Notes: generated by a model from the sequence alone, not told the origin. Positions 8,795-19,113 are shown, numbered from the stretch's first letter. The stretch: 64,000 nt of DNA from Pseudomonadales bacterium (GCA_012103535.1 WLWQ01000002.1:124001-188000), one strand, 5' to 3'. Made by a program: numbers and translations.

Positions 8795-11021
8795 TTACTG
8801 CTGAACACCAGACCACTGATTTAATTTCTCCAACAGTTGTTGTTGCAAAATTGGTTTTGCAAGGTAGTCATTCATGCCGGAGTCCAAGCAGGCTTGGTGG
8901 TCAGACTCTGCCGTATTAGCGGTCATTGCAATTATTGGACAACTACAGCCGTTATCGCGAATACGTCGAGTCGCTTCAGTTCCGGTTAGTTTGGGCATCT
9001 GCATGTCCATTAGAATGAGATCATAGTTAGAGTGCTTTGCTTACTGCGACCTCTCCATCGACAGCCTCGTCGACGTGGATTCCAGATTTTTGCAATATAC
9101 TGCAGGCCAACAATCTATTAACTGAATTATCTTCCGCCAAAAGAACCGATAGTCCTTCCAGACTTTGAGTATCTACATTAATAGGTTCTGCTTTTTCCGG
9201 TGCGCTTGTTTCTACATAAGGTATTCGAAAATAGAAAGTGCTGCCCTCACCGAGTTTACTCGTCGCGCTTAGAGAACCGCCGAGTAATTCAGCGAGTTGT
9301 CGGGAAATAGCCAGTCCCAATCCGCTGCCTCCGAACTCACGGGCAATGCTCGGTCCGGCCTGGCGGAATGGATTAAATAATCCGTCCAGTACTTTCGAAT
9401 CAATGCCAATACCGTTGTCCATCACTTTGAATTGAAGTTCACTCTCAACCACCGAGACATTAATTCTCACCTGGCCGCCTTCACTAAATTTTACCGCGTT
9501 GCTGCTGAGATTTATTAACACCTGTGCGCACCTATGGGGGTCGATGAGAACAAACGCTGCAACGGAGTCTTCCACTCCCACTTGGAAGTCAACTTGTCTC
9601 TCCATCGCCATAGGTGTAATGATGGTCTGGACATCATCGAGAATTTCTTTCAGCCTGGAAGGAATTGAATTGATATTGACTTCATTCGCTTCCAGCTTTG
9701 AGTAGTCGAGAACTTCATTAACGATGTTCAGAAGCATTTTCGAAGAGCGAGCGATGTGTTCGAAGTAATTTTTAGCATTTCCCTGCAACGGTTCTTGATT
9801 GCACAACTCTGAGAACCCAATAATCCCATTGAGCGGTGTTCGAATTTCATGACTTAAACTGGCCAAGAATCTTTCCCTCTCGCCAGCGACTTCGGCTCTT
9901 AAGTCAAGTTGCCGCATTCTTTCAGACATTCTTTGCAGCAATGCCAACATCACCATTACCAATGCAAGTATTCCAACAAAAATCACTAACTGTTGTGTGG
10001 CTTGAATAGTGAATAGAAAAACGAAAGGTATAGTTGTAAAAATTGCGGCGGCTACCAGGTATTTAGCAGCGGCATCTCCCCGCCATGCAGCAACTACTGC
10101 TGTGGAAACTGCAAAAAAGCCAGTACCAATAAATGTTAGAGACGCAAGACTGTTGTTGAATCCCAGGATTGCTCCGACTGCAAGAACGGCCACATTGGCA
10201 AACATGCAAAATTGTAAGCCCTTGAGAGTCCAACTATCTTTTGCGCTTTCTTTCAAAAAATGCCAGCAAAACCAACTTGAAACCAATCCCGCAACTAGAA
10301 TAAATGCCGTACTAAGTGCGGCAAGTATTGTAGGAAGCGGGCTCGACTCTGGCATGTCTCCGTAACCCCAGGATGCAATAACTGTAGCCAACCAGGTCAC
10401 CAGAAGAATACTTAGTCGACCCGAGTGCGGGTCGCGGTTAAACACCCAAAATAGAAGTGCGAATATAGACATCAATCCAATAGCGCCGTAATAAATACCG
10501 TCACTTATTAATCTTGTCGTATTAAAACGAATCTCAGATTCAGGTGATTCTAATGTTATCGGTATTGTTGCTCCTCGCGGATGTTCGATCCGCAAGAGGA
10601 ACTCACTACCCCAGCTGGCTTCAATAGGGATGAAAAATTCTGGTTGCCAGAATGGTTCCTGATCAGCACTAAGCTGAATACCACCGCGGGAAAGTATGCC
10701 GGGCGAATTCAATCCATAGATTTCATAGGAATTCAGATTAATCGTAGGCAGATAGAGCATGCCTGCAGTGACATGGGTGTGGATGTTTAACCAGGTTGTA
10801 TCGTTCTGGGTGATGAGACTGTTGACTACTTCAGATCCCAGATTCAGGCTGGCAGCTTCAGCGGCGGCTGACCAACTGTCCTCAGTTTCGAGATACACAA
10901 TCGACTCATGAGCCAAAGCGAAAGCAGGTAAAAGCAATACTGCACTGCAAAACAAGGCCACTGCCTTTTTGGAAGCAGATTGATAGAAGTTAGCGCTTAG
11001 GAACAACCAGTATTTTTGCAT
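8795..11021 (-). pseudogene. 7TMR-DISM hybrid histidine kinase, frameshifted in the receiver domain
   Basis: The reading order is signal peptide (MQKYWLFL start, cut near ALA|HES), an extracellular 7TMR-DISM sensor, about seven membrane helices, HisKA (SLSHEIRTP, phospho-acceptor H391), HATPase (DNGIGID, GGSGLGLAI) and a receiver that starts LLAEDNSVNRLLA. The frame stops after DGEVAVSKAL at 9027. The rest of the receiver (NYDLILMDMQMP with the phospho-Asp, then the TAN and KP motifs) continues in another frame to 8795, so one small indel lies near 9025-9035. The kinase core is intact; only the receiver is split. A GTG at 11090 gives a longer, less signal-like start, so ATG 11021 is preferred. 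The 5' gap to 11372 has no gene. Sequencing error cannot be excluded. Confidence 0.85.
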
Positions 11022-11372
11022 CTCACAGCAGTATAGTTCAGCAAATAGTAGACGGTGCTGACGATATCCGAATTCCCCATTGAGATCCACTAACTATCTG
11101 AAAATGATAGTATTTTTGTTGTAGTTTTTCTGCTGATTTGATCCATACTTTGAGCAGATTAAGAATCGGAGAGTGACTAAAAACCTACTGGGATATAATT
11201 CCCCATGATTGTTGCTTCGTTGGCATTCACAACTAGTGAAATTGGGAGCTGCCTGGCAAGAAATCAGCTTTACAATAGCTATAGGCTTGAACCAAAATCC
11301 TCTTGCTGCCGACCCTATAGGTATATATAGAGGGTGTTTTTACGACGTCCGACTAATTTAGCGAGATGACCA

Positions 11373-12137
11373 ATGAAATTAGCTTATAAACCAGCCCCCT
11401 TATTGCGCCGAACCTGCCTGGTACTGCTTACTTTGCTGCTGACTGGCATGGCCAATGCCGCTGATCAGGCGATTGAAATCATCGACGCCATGGAAGAGCT
11501 CTATCGTGGCGAATCGAGTCTCGCCCGCATGACCATGATCGTGGAAACCCCTCAGTACCAACGCACCATGGAAATGGAATCCAGCTCAATCGGCACCGAA
11601 AAGGCCTTCATTCGAATACTGGCGCCGCGAAAAGACCGCGGCATTTCGACCCTGAAACTGGACCTGGAGATGTGGAACTACCTGCCCAAGATTAACAAGG
11701 TAATAAAAGTACCACCCTCCATGATGATGGGTTCCTGGATGGGAAGTGATTTCACCAATGATGATCTGGTCAAACAAACAACGTTAACCGATGAGTACGA
11801 CCTGACCATGGAAGAGACAGCTGATCAGTACCACGTCGACCTGGTTCCAAAGAGCAACACGGTCACCGTATGGGGCAGGATCAACTACGTCATAAATAAA
11901 GAACCGCTGATGCCATTGAGTCAGAACTTCTATGATGACAATGACGAATTTATTCGGAAAATGGAATTCAGCGAACCTAGAGAAATCTCAGGTCTGTTTA
12001 TCCCCACCAGAATGGAAATGATTCCGATGAATAAAGAAGGTCACAAAACGGTGATTATTTACGATGACCTGCAATTCGATCCCCCCGAGATAGACGAATC
12101 CATCTTCACCCTGAGAAACCTAAGAAGTCGTTTCTAA
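11373..12137 (+). CDS. LolA-like outer membrane lipoprotein-sorting protein (periplasmic carrier)
   Basis: A 254-residue protein with a signal peptide (residues 1-29, GMANA|AD) and a LolA/LolB-like half-barrel. The stretch MWNYLPKINKVIKVPPSMMM and then GSWMGSDFTNDDLV is the hallmark of the subfamily annotated as outer membrane lipoprotein-sorting protein (Pfam LolA-like), which is distinct from classical LolA. It should carry a hydrophobic ligand across the periplasm. It is the first gene of a five-gene operon with two permeases, an ATPase and a barrel; its TAA overlaps the next ATG by one base. The 280-base upstream region contains TATA-rich sequence near 11315-11330 that could hold the promoter. 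Confidence 0.85.
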   Translation: MKLAYKPAPLLRRTCLVLLTLLLTGMANAADQAIEIIDAMEELYRGESSLARMTMIVETPQYQRTMEMESSSIGTEKAFIRILAPRKDRGISTLKLDLEMWNYLPKINKVIKVPPSMMMGSWMGSDFTNDDLVKQTTLTDEYDLTMEETADQYHVDLVPKSNTVTVWGRINYVINKEPLMPLSQNFYDDNDEFIRKMEFSEPREISGLFIPTRMEMIPMNKEGHKTVIIYDDLQFDPPEIDESIFTLRNLRSRF

Positions 12138-13357
12138 TGCTGTTATTCAAGCTGGCCTTTCGCAATATCTTTCGGCAGCGGCGGCGTTCGTTGCTGACAG
12201 CCATGAGCCTCATTGGCGGTTACGTGCTTTGTGTATTCAGCTTCTCCATGAGTGAAGGCAGCTACAACAACGCCATTACTTTTTTCACCCAGGATCACAC
12301 CGGTCATATTCAGATTCATAAAGAAGACTACCTGCTACGGCCCAAGATTCACAAGACTATCGAGGCGCCCGAAGAATTAAGTGCAATGCTGGATGCCAAT
12401 GAAGAGATTGCCAGCCACACCTTGCGAATATTTGCCCCTTCCATCGCCTATTCGGACACTGACAATACACCTGCTCAGGTCATTGGTGTTGACCTCGACC
12501 GGGAAAGAACCACCAGTACTCTCGCCGCCAAGATTTCCGAGGGAAGCTATATCAATAGCGAGATCGATGGTGAAGGTTATTATTCCGCCATGATCGGCGC
12601 CGGTATTGCCAATAACCTCAACATTGGTCTGGGGGATGAATTAATACTCATTTCCCAGGGCGCAGACGGTTCGATTGCTAACGACATCTATATGGTCGGA
12701 GCGATAGTAGGTGACCGAGATTCGGGTGACAGAGCTACCGTATTCTTACCACTCGCTACCGCGCAGGAATTTTTGTCCATGTACGATGCAGTGCATGAAG
12801 TCTCCATACTTTTAGAGGATGACGGCCGGGCACGTGCCGAGGCAGAAGCGCTGCAGGAATTGTTGCCAGATTTGAGTGTCGATCCATGGCAGGTGGTTGA
12901 AGCGACGTTCTATCAATCCATGCAAACCGACAAACAAGGCAATGCGGTATTCATGGGAATTATAATATTCATAGTCTTTGTTGGAGTTATGAATACGGTA
13001 CTTATGTCGGTGTTGGAACGCACCCGTGAATTCGGTGTATTGAAGGCCATCGGCAGTCGACCCGCAAAACTAACGCTGTTGATTACACTGGAAACTACTG
13101 TGCTGGCTTTGATCAGTGTATTGATCGGGCTGCTGCTCGCGACTCCTCTAATACTCTGGTTTACCTATGCCGGCTTCGCCCTGCCTGAACCCATAGATGT
13201 CGGTGGCGTGCTTATGAGTCATATGACCGGTGAGCTTTCACTCTTTGTTTTTGGTACGCCGCTATTATTAGTTCTGGGATTTGCCATAGTCATTAGCATC
13301 CCGGCTGGCATACGTGCCGCATTAAATTCCCCCACCGAAGCGATGCGAAGTCACTAG
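12137..13357 (+). CDS. ABC transporter permease, FtsX/LolC type (first)
   Basis: A 406-residue permease. An N-terminal helix (LAFRNIFRQRRRSLLTAMSLIGGYVL) is followed by a large periplasmic MacB-PCD-like domain (residues about 50-250), and three C-terminal helices form the FtsX domain, starting near MGIIIFIVFVGVMNTVL with the conserved ERTREFGVLKAIG loop. This is the four-helix topology of LolC/E and MacB. It overlaps the previous and following genes by one base each. It pairs with the next permease as a heterodimer (inference). Confidence 0.9.
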   Translation: MLLFKLAFRNIFRQRRRSLLTAMSLIGGYVLCVFSFSMSEGSYNNAITFFTQDHTGHIQIHKEDYLLRPKIHKTIEAPEELSAMLDANEEIASHTLRIFAPSIAYSDTDNTPAQVIGVDLDRERTTSTLAAKISEGSYINSEIDGEGYYSAMIGAGIANNLNIGLGDELILISQGADGSIANDIYMVGAIVGDRDSGDRATVFLPLATAQEFLSMYDAVHEVSILLEDDGRARAEAEALQELLPDLSVDPWQVVEATFYQSMQTDKQGNAVFMGIIIFIVFVGVMNTVLMSVLERTREFGVLKAIGSRPAKLTLLITLETTVLALISVLIGLLLATPLILWFTYAGFALPEPIDVGGVLMSHMTGELSLFVFGTPLLLVLGFAIVISIPAGIRAALNSPTEAMRSH

Positions 13358-14583
13358 TGCAGACAGCAAGCCTCGCTTTCCGCAACCTCTTTCGTAATAC
13401 ACGGCGTACCGTACTAACCGTCATGCTAATCGGTTTTAGTCTGACTGCGTTGATCGCGTTCGATGGTGTCATGCGTGGCATGATTACCTTGATGGTGGAA
13501 AACATAACCGGCACGCTAACCGGTGAGGCACAGATTCACCGCGCGGATTACCGCGAAAATCTGGACGTCGACCTCTACATCGACAACGCTAACGAGATAG
13601 AAGAGCAATTGCAGCAAGATACGTCACTGCAAGCCTATGCACCTCGAGTGATCACCGGCGCGATGATTTCTTCCAGCTATAACGTCAGTGCAGGTCTTGT
13701 CTACGGCGTCGATGCCGAGTTGGAGCAGGGCATCAGCAAGATCAGTGATGCAGTGGCCAGCGGCGAATACCTTAGCGGCGATGACAGCGAACTTTTGATC
13801 GGCATATCCATGGCCGAGTTGTTAGAGGTAGGACTTGGGGATCGCATAGTCCTGACGCTCTCTGAAGTAGACAATGGTGAATTGGCGCAGGCGCTATTCA
13901 GGGTATCTGGCATTATCGAATTTGGAGTGCGCGAACTGGATGAAAGCTTCGCTTTTATAAACATCGCATCGGCACGCCAGGTACTCGGCATGTCCGAGCA
14001 ACAAACCCATGAGTTTGCCTTAAATTTTGTTACTCCACTGGATATGGAGAACACCAGCAACGCTCTGTTGGAAGAACTTAATAGCGGAGAGATTGAGGCA
14101 CTGAACTGGCTGGATTTAAATCCAGACATTAGCCTGGTACTTGAACTTTCCAGTTACTCCTCCCTGATGATTGGAGCTGTCCTGTTTTTACTGGCCTCGC
14201 TTGGAGTAATTAACTCCATGTTCATGTCCATCTATGAGCGCATCTACGAATTCGGTGTAATTAAAGCCATCGGTACCCGGCCGCAGGACATCCGTAAGCT
14301 AATTCTGTTCGAAGCTTTTTTTATTGCCTTGATCAGTTGTGGATTAGGAATCATCCTGGGCGTCGCGATCGGTGCCTATACCTCCACCAATGGCATTTCC
14401 TTTGGTGGAGAATTAGAATTTTCTGGCATTGCCTTCAACAATGCTATTTTGTCTGAGTTTCACATTATTCAGTTCACCCAATTTCCAGTATATGTAGTAT
14501 TGCTGACCGTAATCGCAGCCATCTACCCGGCGCTTTTTGCCGCCAGAATCATCCCCTCGGAAGCCTTACAAAGAAGCCTTTAG
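13357..14583 (+). CDS. ABC transporter permease, FtsX/LolE type (second)
   Basis: A 408-residue paralogue of the preceding permease with the same plan: N-terminal helix LAFRNLFRNTRRTVLTVMLI, a periplasmic domain, and an FtsX domain with ERIYEFGVIKAIGTRP. The start is a GTG at 13357 whose first base is the last base of the previous TAG, so translation is probably coupled. Two different permeases with one ATPase give a LolCDE-like arrangement instead of the single-chain MacB form. Confidence 0.9.
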   Translation: MQTASLAFRNLFRNTRRTVLTVMLIGFSLTALIAFDGVMRGMITLMVENITGTLTGEAQIHRADYRENLDVDLYIDNANEIEEQLQQDTSLQAYAPRVITGAMISSSYNVSAGLVYGVDAELEQGISKISDAVASGEYLSGDDSELLIGISMAELLEVGLGDRIVLTLSEVDNGELAQALFRVSGIIEFGVRELDESFAFINIASARQVLGMSEQQTHEFALNFVTPLDMENTSNALLEELNSGEIEALNWLDLNPDISLVLELSSYSSLMIGAVLFLLASLGVINSMFMSIYERIYEFGVIKAIGTRPQDIRKLILFEAFFIALISCGLGIILGVAIGAYTSTNGISFGGELEFSGIAFNNAILSEFHIIQFTQFPVYVVLLTVIAAIYPALFAARIIPSEALQRSL

Positions 14584-14591
14584 GAGTAAGT

Positions 14592-15281
14592 ATGTCTGCA
14601 GTAATTTCAACCACTGATTTGTGTCGTTTTTTCGGTGATGAGGATGAGACATTAGTTAAAGCGGTCGATCACGTTTCCATTGAAATTGAGCGGGGCGAAT
14701 TTACGGCGATAGTTGGTCCATCTGGCTCGGGCAAGACAACCTTGCTGCATTTGATTGGCGGCCTCGACAATCCTACCTCCGGGTCGGTTGATTTATCCGG
14801 GACGAATATTGCTGAAATGACTGGCACGGCTTTGTCAGATTTCCGCAGAGACCATATCGGTTTTATCTTTCAGGCGTACAACTTAATCCCGGTTTTCTCT
14901 GCTGAGGAAAATATTGAATACATCATGCTGCTGCAGGGTGTCGACCCGGCGGAGAGAAAGCATCGAGTTTCCGAGATGCTTGCGCAAGTCGGACTGGAGG
15001 GACTAGGAGATCGACGCCCTAACAAACTATCTGGGGGTCAACAACAGCGAGTCGCTATCGCTCGGGCCATGGTTTCCCATCCAGAAATTATTCTCGCCGA
15101 TGAGCCGACTGCCAACCTCGATTCCAAAACAGGTATTGCGCTGTTGGACTTGATGAAAGAATTAAATGAAAAACACAATATGACTTTTGTCTTTTCTACT
15201 CACGATGAAAAAATCATGCGCCGAGCCAGTCGTCTAATTCACATGATGGATGGAATGATCGAATTGGATGAAAGAAAATAA
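14592..15281 (+). CDS. ABC transporter ATP-binding protein, LolD/MacB-like
   Basis: A 229-residue ATPase. Walker A is GPSGSGKTT at residues 42-50, the Q-loop is FIFQAYNLIPVF, the signature is LSGGQQQRVAIARA, Walker B is IILADEPTANLD, and the H-loop is STHD. The motifs are those of the MacB/LolD family, which works with FtsX-type permeases by mechanotransmission. GGAG lies 6 bases before the ATG, and the gap from the permease gene is 8 bases. All catalytic residues are present. Confidence 0.93.
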   Translation: MSAVISTTDLCRFFGDEDETLVKAVDHVSIEIERGEFTAIVGPSGSGKTTLLHLIGGLDNPTSGSVDLSGTNIAEMTGTALSDFRRDHIGFIFQAYNLIPVFSAEENIEYIMLLQGVDPAERKHRVSEMLAQVGLEGLGDRRPNKLSGGQQQRVAIARAMVSHPEIILADEPTANLDSKTGIALLDLMKELNEKHNMTFVFSTHDEKIMRRASRLIHMMDGMIELDERK

Positions 15282-15284
15282 AAC

Positions 15285-16487
15285 ATGCGTCGAATTGTCA
15301 CCTGCCTGTTGCTCATTCCCCTGAGCACGATTAGTTTTCAGTCTTCTGCTCAGGTCAATTTTTCCGGCTATTTAAAAAACTACACCATCGCCCAAGATGA
15401 AATTGACAATGGACCCGTTCAGTTAGATCGAACTTTTCGCATGCAGAATAGCGGTCGTTTCATGCTGGATGCATTCAATGACAATCAGGTCTGGCAAATA
15501 CACTATGAAGCCGGTGTCGATTCCACTACCGAATTACAGAATTTTGGACAATCGTTGTTCACTCCTGAGCGCAACAGTTATCGACTCACCGATCTCCAAC
15601 CAACAATTGGTTCGGACCAAAGAAAAAATGTTTTACCGCAAAATCTCGATCGGTTGAATGTGCAATTGCAGTTTGACAGCGGTGACCTGACCATCGGCAG
15701 ACAAGCCATCACCTTTGGCTCGGCCCGCATTATAAATCCGACCGATGTGTTTCTACCCTTTGACGTTCGAACTCTGAATACTGAGTACCGCGTTGGAGTG
15801 GATGCCGTACGCTTTCAGAAACCCCTGGGGCAACTGGGCGAGGTAGATGTCGGAGTTATTCTTGGCGAAGACGGCAAAGCGGAAAATTCGGCCGGATTTT
15901 TGCAGGTTTTAACTAATGCCGCTGGCAACGATTATCAGTTTACCGCTATGCGCTTTGCCGACCAGAATCTGCTGGGTGTGGGAATACAATCGGCGCTGGG
16001 TGAACTGGGTTTCTGGCTGGAAGCTGCCCATGTCAGTGGCGATGACGACTACACCCGCGCCTCGATCGGTCTTGACTATGCTTTTAATGAACGCGTCTTT
16101 GGCATGGTGGAATATCATTTCAATGAAGCCGGAGCAAAAGATCCGGAGGATTACTTCGAATTATTCGACGACAAGGCTTATACCGCAGGTGGCGTATTCC
16201 TGCTCGGACAAAATTACCTGATTCCTGCCGTCACCTGGCAGGCCAGCACTCTCCTGGGTCTGTCATTTCAATCCCTTATAAACCTCGATGACCAATCGGT
16301 TTTTTTCAGTGTTAACGGTGATTACAGTTTGTCAGACAACTTGTACATGGGTATGGGTTATTACCATTTTGCAGGAGACGATCTGGATTTCTTTGCAAAT
16401 CTCCCGCCACAGCAACAGCTTCAACTCGGTTCAGAATATGGTAGCAATCCAGATTCCCTGTACATAAGCATTCGCTACTATTTCTAA
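15285..16487 (+). CDS. Outer-membrane beta-barrel protein of the operon
   Basis: A 400-residue protein with a signal peptide (cut near SSAQ|VN) and alternating beta-strands throughout, ending in the C-terminal aromatic SLYISIRYYF typical of Bam-inserted barrels. It resembles alginate-export/DUF1302-like porins (FSGYLKN start, LTIGRQAITFGSARIINPTDVF). It starts 3 bases after the ATPase gene, so it is the last member of the LolA-like/permease/permease/ATPase operon. It could be the outer-membrane acceptor or exit of that system (inference). What it transports is unknown. Confidence 0.8.
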   Translation: MRRIVTCLLLIPLSTISFQSSAQVNFSGYLKNYTIAQDEIDNGPVQLDRTFRMQNSGRFMLDAFNDNQVWQIHYEAGVDSTTELQNFGQSLFTPERNSYRLTDLQPTIGSDQRKNVLPQNLDRLNVQLQFDSGDLTIGRQAITFGSARIINPTDVFLPFDVRTLNTEYRVGVDAVRFQKPLGQLGEVDVGVILGEDGKAENSAGFLQVLTNAAGNDYQFTAMRFADQNLLGVGIQSALGELGFWLEAAHVSGDDDYTRASIGLDYAFNERVFGMVEYHFNEAGAKDPEDYFELFDDKAYTAGGVFLLGQNYLIPAVTWQASTLLGLSFQSLINLDDQSVFFSVNGDYSLSDNLYMGMGYYHFAGDDLDFFANLPPQQQLQLGSEYGSNPDSLYISIRYYF

Positions 16488-16611
16488 AAAAAGGCCAATC
16501 AGAGTAAATACTGTTTATAGGTGAGCCATTCATTTTGCTATGGTTGAGAGCCTAGCGAGAATTGCAGTGCTTGGTTTGATAAAGAGTGCGAATTATAAGA
16601 GGAAAGAGAAG

Positions 16612-16992
16612 ATGCTCACATCACTTAAAGTATTAGTATTCATCATCGGCGGATTATTCCTGCTAATTGGCTTGGCCGGTATGTTCACTCCGGAAGACTT
16701 TGCCAATGGGATGGGCTTAACCATGGCAAACGCAGAGGGTGCAGGAACAGTTCGTGCGATGATTGGTGCCCACTATGTGGCAATGGGCGGTGTTTGTGTT
16801 TTTGCAATGATTCGTAATATACCGATATTACTTTTGCCAATCGCTGCAATTGAAGCAGTGATGGTTGTTGCCAGAGGTATAGCCGCAATAAATGGTGAAT
16901 TCGGTGCAGCTACTTTGGTTCCCACTACCATCGAAGTATTAGCAGCGGCAATTCTCATAACCGCGGCTATGAAATTATCCAATTCAAAGTGA
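16612..16992 (+). CDS. Small four-helix membrane protein (DUF4345-like)
   Basis: A 126-residue protein with four predicted membrane helices: VLVFIIGGLFLLIGLAGMF, a second around VRAMIGAHYVAMGGVCVF, a third around ILLLPIAAIEAVMVV and the C-terminal VLAAAILITAAM. The pattern and the FTPEDFANGMGL segment after helix 1 fit DUF4345-type proteins, of unknown function. AAGAGG upstream of ATG 16612 supports this start over the longer TTG/ATG option at 16540. Its stop overlaps the next gene's GTG by 4 bases. Confidence 0.65.
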   Translation: MLTSLKVLVFIIGGLFLLIGLAGMFTPEDFANGMGLTMANAEGAGTVRAMIGAHYVAMGGVCVFAMIRNIPILLLPIAAIEAVMVVARGIAAINGEFGAATLVPTTIEVLAAAILITAAMKLSNSK

Positions 16993-17777
16993 GACGACTA
17001 GTAACAGTCTTCTTGCTTTCCTTTTCTGCTGTCACTAATGCGCAAGAACGTGAACCCATTGAGAATGATGCGCGCATATTGTCCGTCTATCACGGACTCG
17101 ATCCTATACCAGCACGCGCAACTGCTTTATGTGGAATGCCGCCTGTTGCCGCTCAGGACGGAATGCCCGTTACTTTTTCGGTCCAGATAAATGGTGAAAC
17201 AGTTTCAGCATCTGCCTTTGCGGTTGAAACTAGCTCTGGCGATATTGTCACTCCTCTGTGCGCAACGCTTCGTCCGGCAATTGAGTCGCTGGAACAACGC
17301 ACAGTTCTTCTTATTGGGCCATTTAGTCTTGAGGATTCAGTGCCGTTCAGTGTTGAAATTGTAGAACAACTTCAAGATATAGATGGCAATTCACTGCTCG
17401 GCTTGAGAGGTGAGAAAGTTACAGCCCTGGCAGACGGGCCCAGTCTTGTATTTGCCGAACACTTTACACCCAGCACGCCAGGGCTAGAAGGGGAATGTCC
17501 CGAAGAAACTGTGCAAGCGATCCAGCTAACCTGGGAAGGTGGAGTTACTGGACCGCAGGGTGCTGATCTCGCCGAGGCCCAGCGAATAGCGATATCGATA
17601 CTTCTTGAAAACGGCGACCGCGTGCATCCACTCTCGCTCGGTGATGATGATCCAGACAATCATGTCATTGCATGCATTGCTGAATCCAGCCCAGCGGTCT
17701 CAGTAAATGTCGAAGCTGGAAGATTTCATGATCCAGGTGATGACGCAAATCCCGAGACTAGCGTCGATGTGAATTGA
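16989..17777 (+). CDS. Exported protein of unknown function
   Basis: A 262-residue protein with a signal peptide (residues 1-18, AVTNA|QE). The mature part is beta-rich and acidic, with three cysteines in the first half and two in the second. I do not recognise the family. The GTG start overlaps the stop of the preceding membrane protein (GTGA), so the two are probably translated together. The C-terminus (FHDPGDDANPETSVDVN) resembles a calcium-binding or flexible tail. The gene converges on a reverse-strand gene, and a 56-base inverted repeat lies between them. Confidence 0.6.
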   Translation: MRRLVTVFLLSFSAVTNAQEREPIENDARILSVYHGLDPIPARATALCGMPPVAAQDGMPVTFSVQINGETVSASAFAVETSSGDIVTPLCATLRPAIESLEQRTVLLIGPFSLEDSVPFSVEIVEQLQDIDGNSLLGLRGEKVTALADGPSLVFAEHFTPSTPGLEGECPEETVQAIQLTWEGGVTGPQGADLAEAQRIAISILLENGDRVHPLSLGDDDPDNHVIACIAESSPAVSVNVEAGRFHDPGDDANPETSVDVN

Positions 17778-17813
17778 TTGAATGTGGGGTAGAGAAAAAG
17801 TTTTTGGAAAAAT

Positions 17814-17869
17814 GGAGACAGATCTATTTTAGAGAAGTTGAGATTTAAGCTCTCAAATAAATCTGTCCC
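17814..17869. repeat. REP-like inverted repeat between convergent genes
   Basis: The left arm ggagacagatctatttt and the right arm aaataaatctgtccc are imperfect inverted copies about 24 bases apart, with GAGA/TCTC pairing inside. It has the same ggggacagatctattt core as the elements at 38929 and 48935. As a hairpin between two gene ends it could end transcription from both sides. Confidence 0.65.
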
Positions 17870-17879
17870 GGTAAGTTTA

Positions 17880-18876
17880 CTATTGTTCCTCTGACTCCAA
17901 TCTTCTCGCCCCAGCTAATATTCCGGACAATGCATGATTCCCTTCATGGCAAGCATACTCATACATTCCTTGCGAAGGTCGCATGGGCATCTCTCCGCTC
18001 CAGGGTTGAGTATAGAGAGTAGGATCGTCGATAGTGAACGAGTAACGCAACTCATCATCAGCAACTCGACGAAAACGTTCCGTTAATTCCATATTGGTGG
18101 AAGCACTTACACCGAAGCCACTGGAAATCTCCCAGGGATTAAAGTTTTTAGTTACAACCACTAATGTGTCATCTTCGTAGTATCCAATCGAATCTCCACC
18201 CCATTTGTCATAGGGCAAATCTTTGTGTTCTTGATTTATTTTTACGATGCGTGCTTCGTGAACCATTTCGACTAGTAACACAACATGATCGGGACTCTGC
18301 ACAATTTGCATATTGTTGTTGTAGACGCTGCTTAAAAAAGGCGTGCTAGAAGAAAATGCTTTGAGACACCGATCAGACAACGGACGTCCTTCCGGTCCAT
18401 CGCTGCGCTCGAGATTTTCAGGAAATCCAAATACTGCTTGTCCTTGCTGGCGCCGAATCGAAAATCCCTGTTCGCGCCACGGAATTTGTCCATCGGGTGG
18501 GTCAACAATTATGGATGTCCGATACTTACCATCGATCAACGCGAGAGTATCGCCGATGCTGAAAATAGGCTGGGTCATATCCGCCAACATTGGCTGGGTC
18601 ATTTTGTCGATTGGTACCGAAATTTTGATAATCATCCAGAATGACATCAGAAGGTTCCAAGGTTGCCATCATGGTTTCTTCATCGATTTCCAATTCAGCA
18701 TACTGCTCGGGTCGCTGCAAACCAGTGCGAGTTTCGTAAGTCCAAACACCCTGTATATCGGGTGCGCCAAAATCCAACATTGAAATATCGTAGTCACTCT
18801 GCTGCGCGCTTGACGGCGCACTTACCAGTAGCAAACTACACAAAACAATAGTGATGCGACTTTTGAGTGAATTCAT
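17880..18876 (-). pseudogene. Secreted YACHEGN-family protein, copy 1, with one frameshift
   Basis: The start ATG 18876 has GGAG upstream and a signal peptide (SAPSSAQ). The frame runs DIQGVWTYETRTGLQRPEQY to NVGGYDPAYF and then leaves frame. From about 18575 the adjacent frame continues SIGDTLALIDGKYRTS, VDPPDGQIPW, SVYNNNMQIVQ and ends MYEYACHEGNHALSGILAGARR. Removing one T from the TTTT run (18562-18565 on the plus strand) joins both parts perfectly. The joined protein matches the intact copies at 20409 and 34844. The family is exported, about 320-340 residues, and common in environmental proteobacteria and acidobacteria; its function is unknown. Whether the extra T is real or a consensus error is open. 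Confidence 0.82.
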
Positions 18877-19113
18877 GGAAATCTCCTTTCTACCTTCATT
18901 ACTTAATAAGCCCTGAAGAATGCGATTCTCTTCAATGGGAATAACGTTGACACTACACCTGCTTGGAGGTGGTGACAACAGCTATAGTTGTGCAAAACAA
19001 ATGCGGTCAGCTTTAGTTTAAAGCTCGATTATTTTTTGAAGGCAAAGAGGACTTATCTAATTCTGGTATCTAAATAAGCTAATCGCCCAAAAAATTAATC
19101 TTTCTCTTTAAGC

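Noticed and set aside
9020-9036. Programmed +1 frameshift at CTC TAA C in the kinase receiver
   Set aside because: The layout recalls the RF2 site, but the needed upstream Shine-Dalgarno at close spacing is missing and receivers are not known to use this; a plain indel is simpler.
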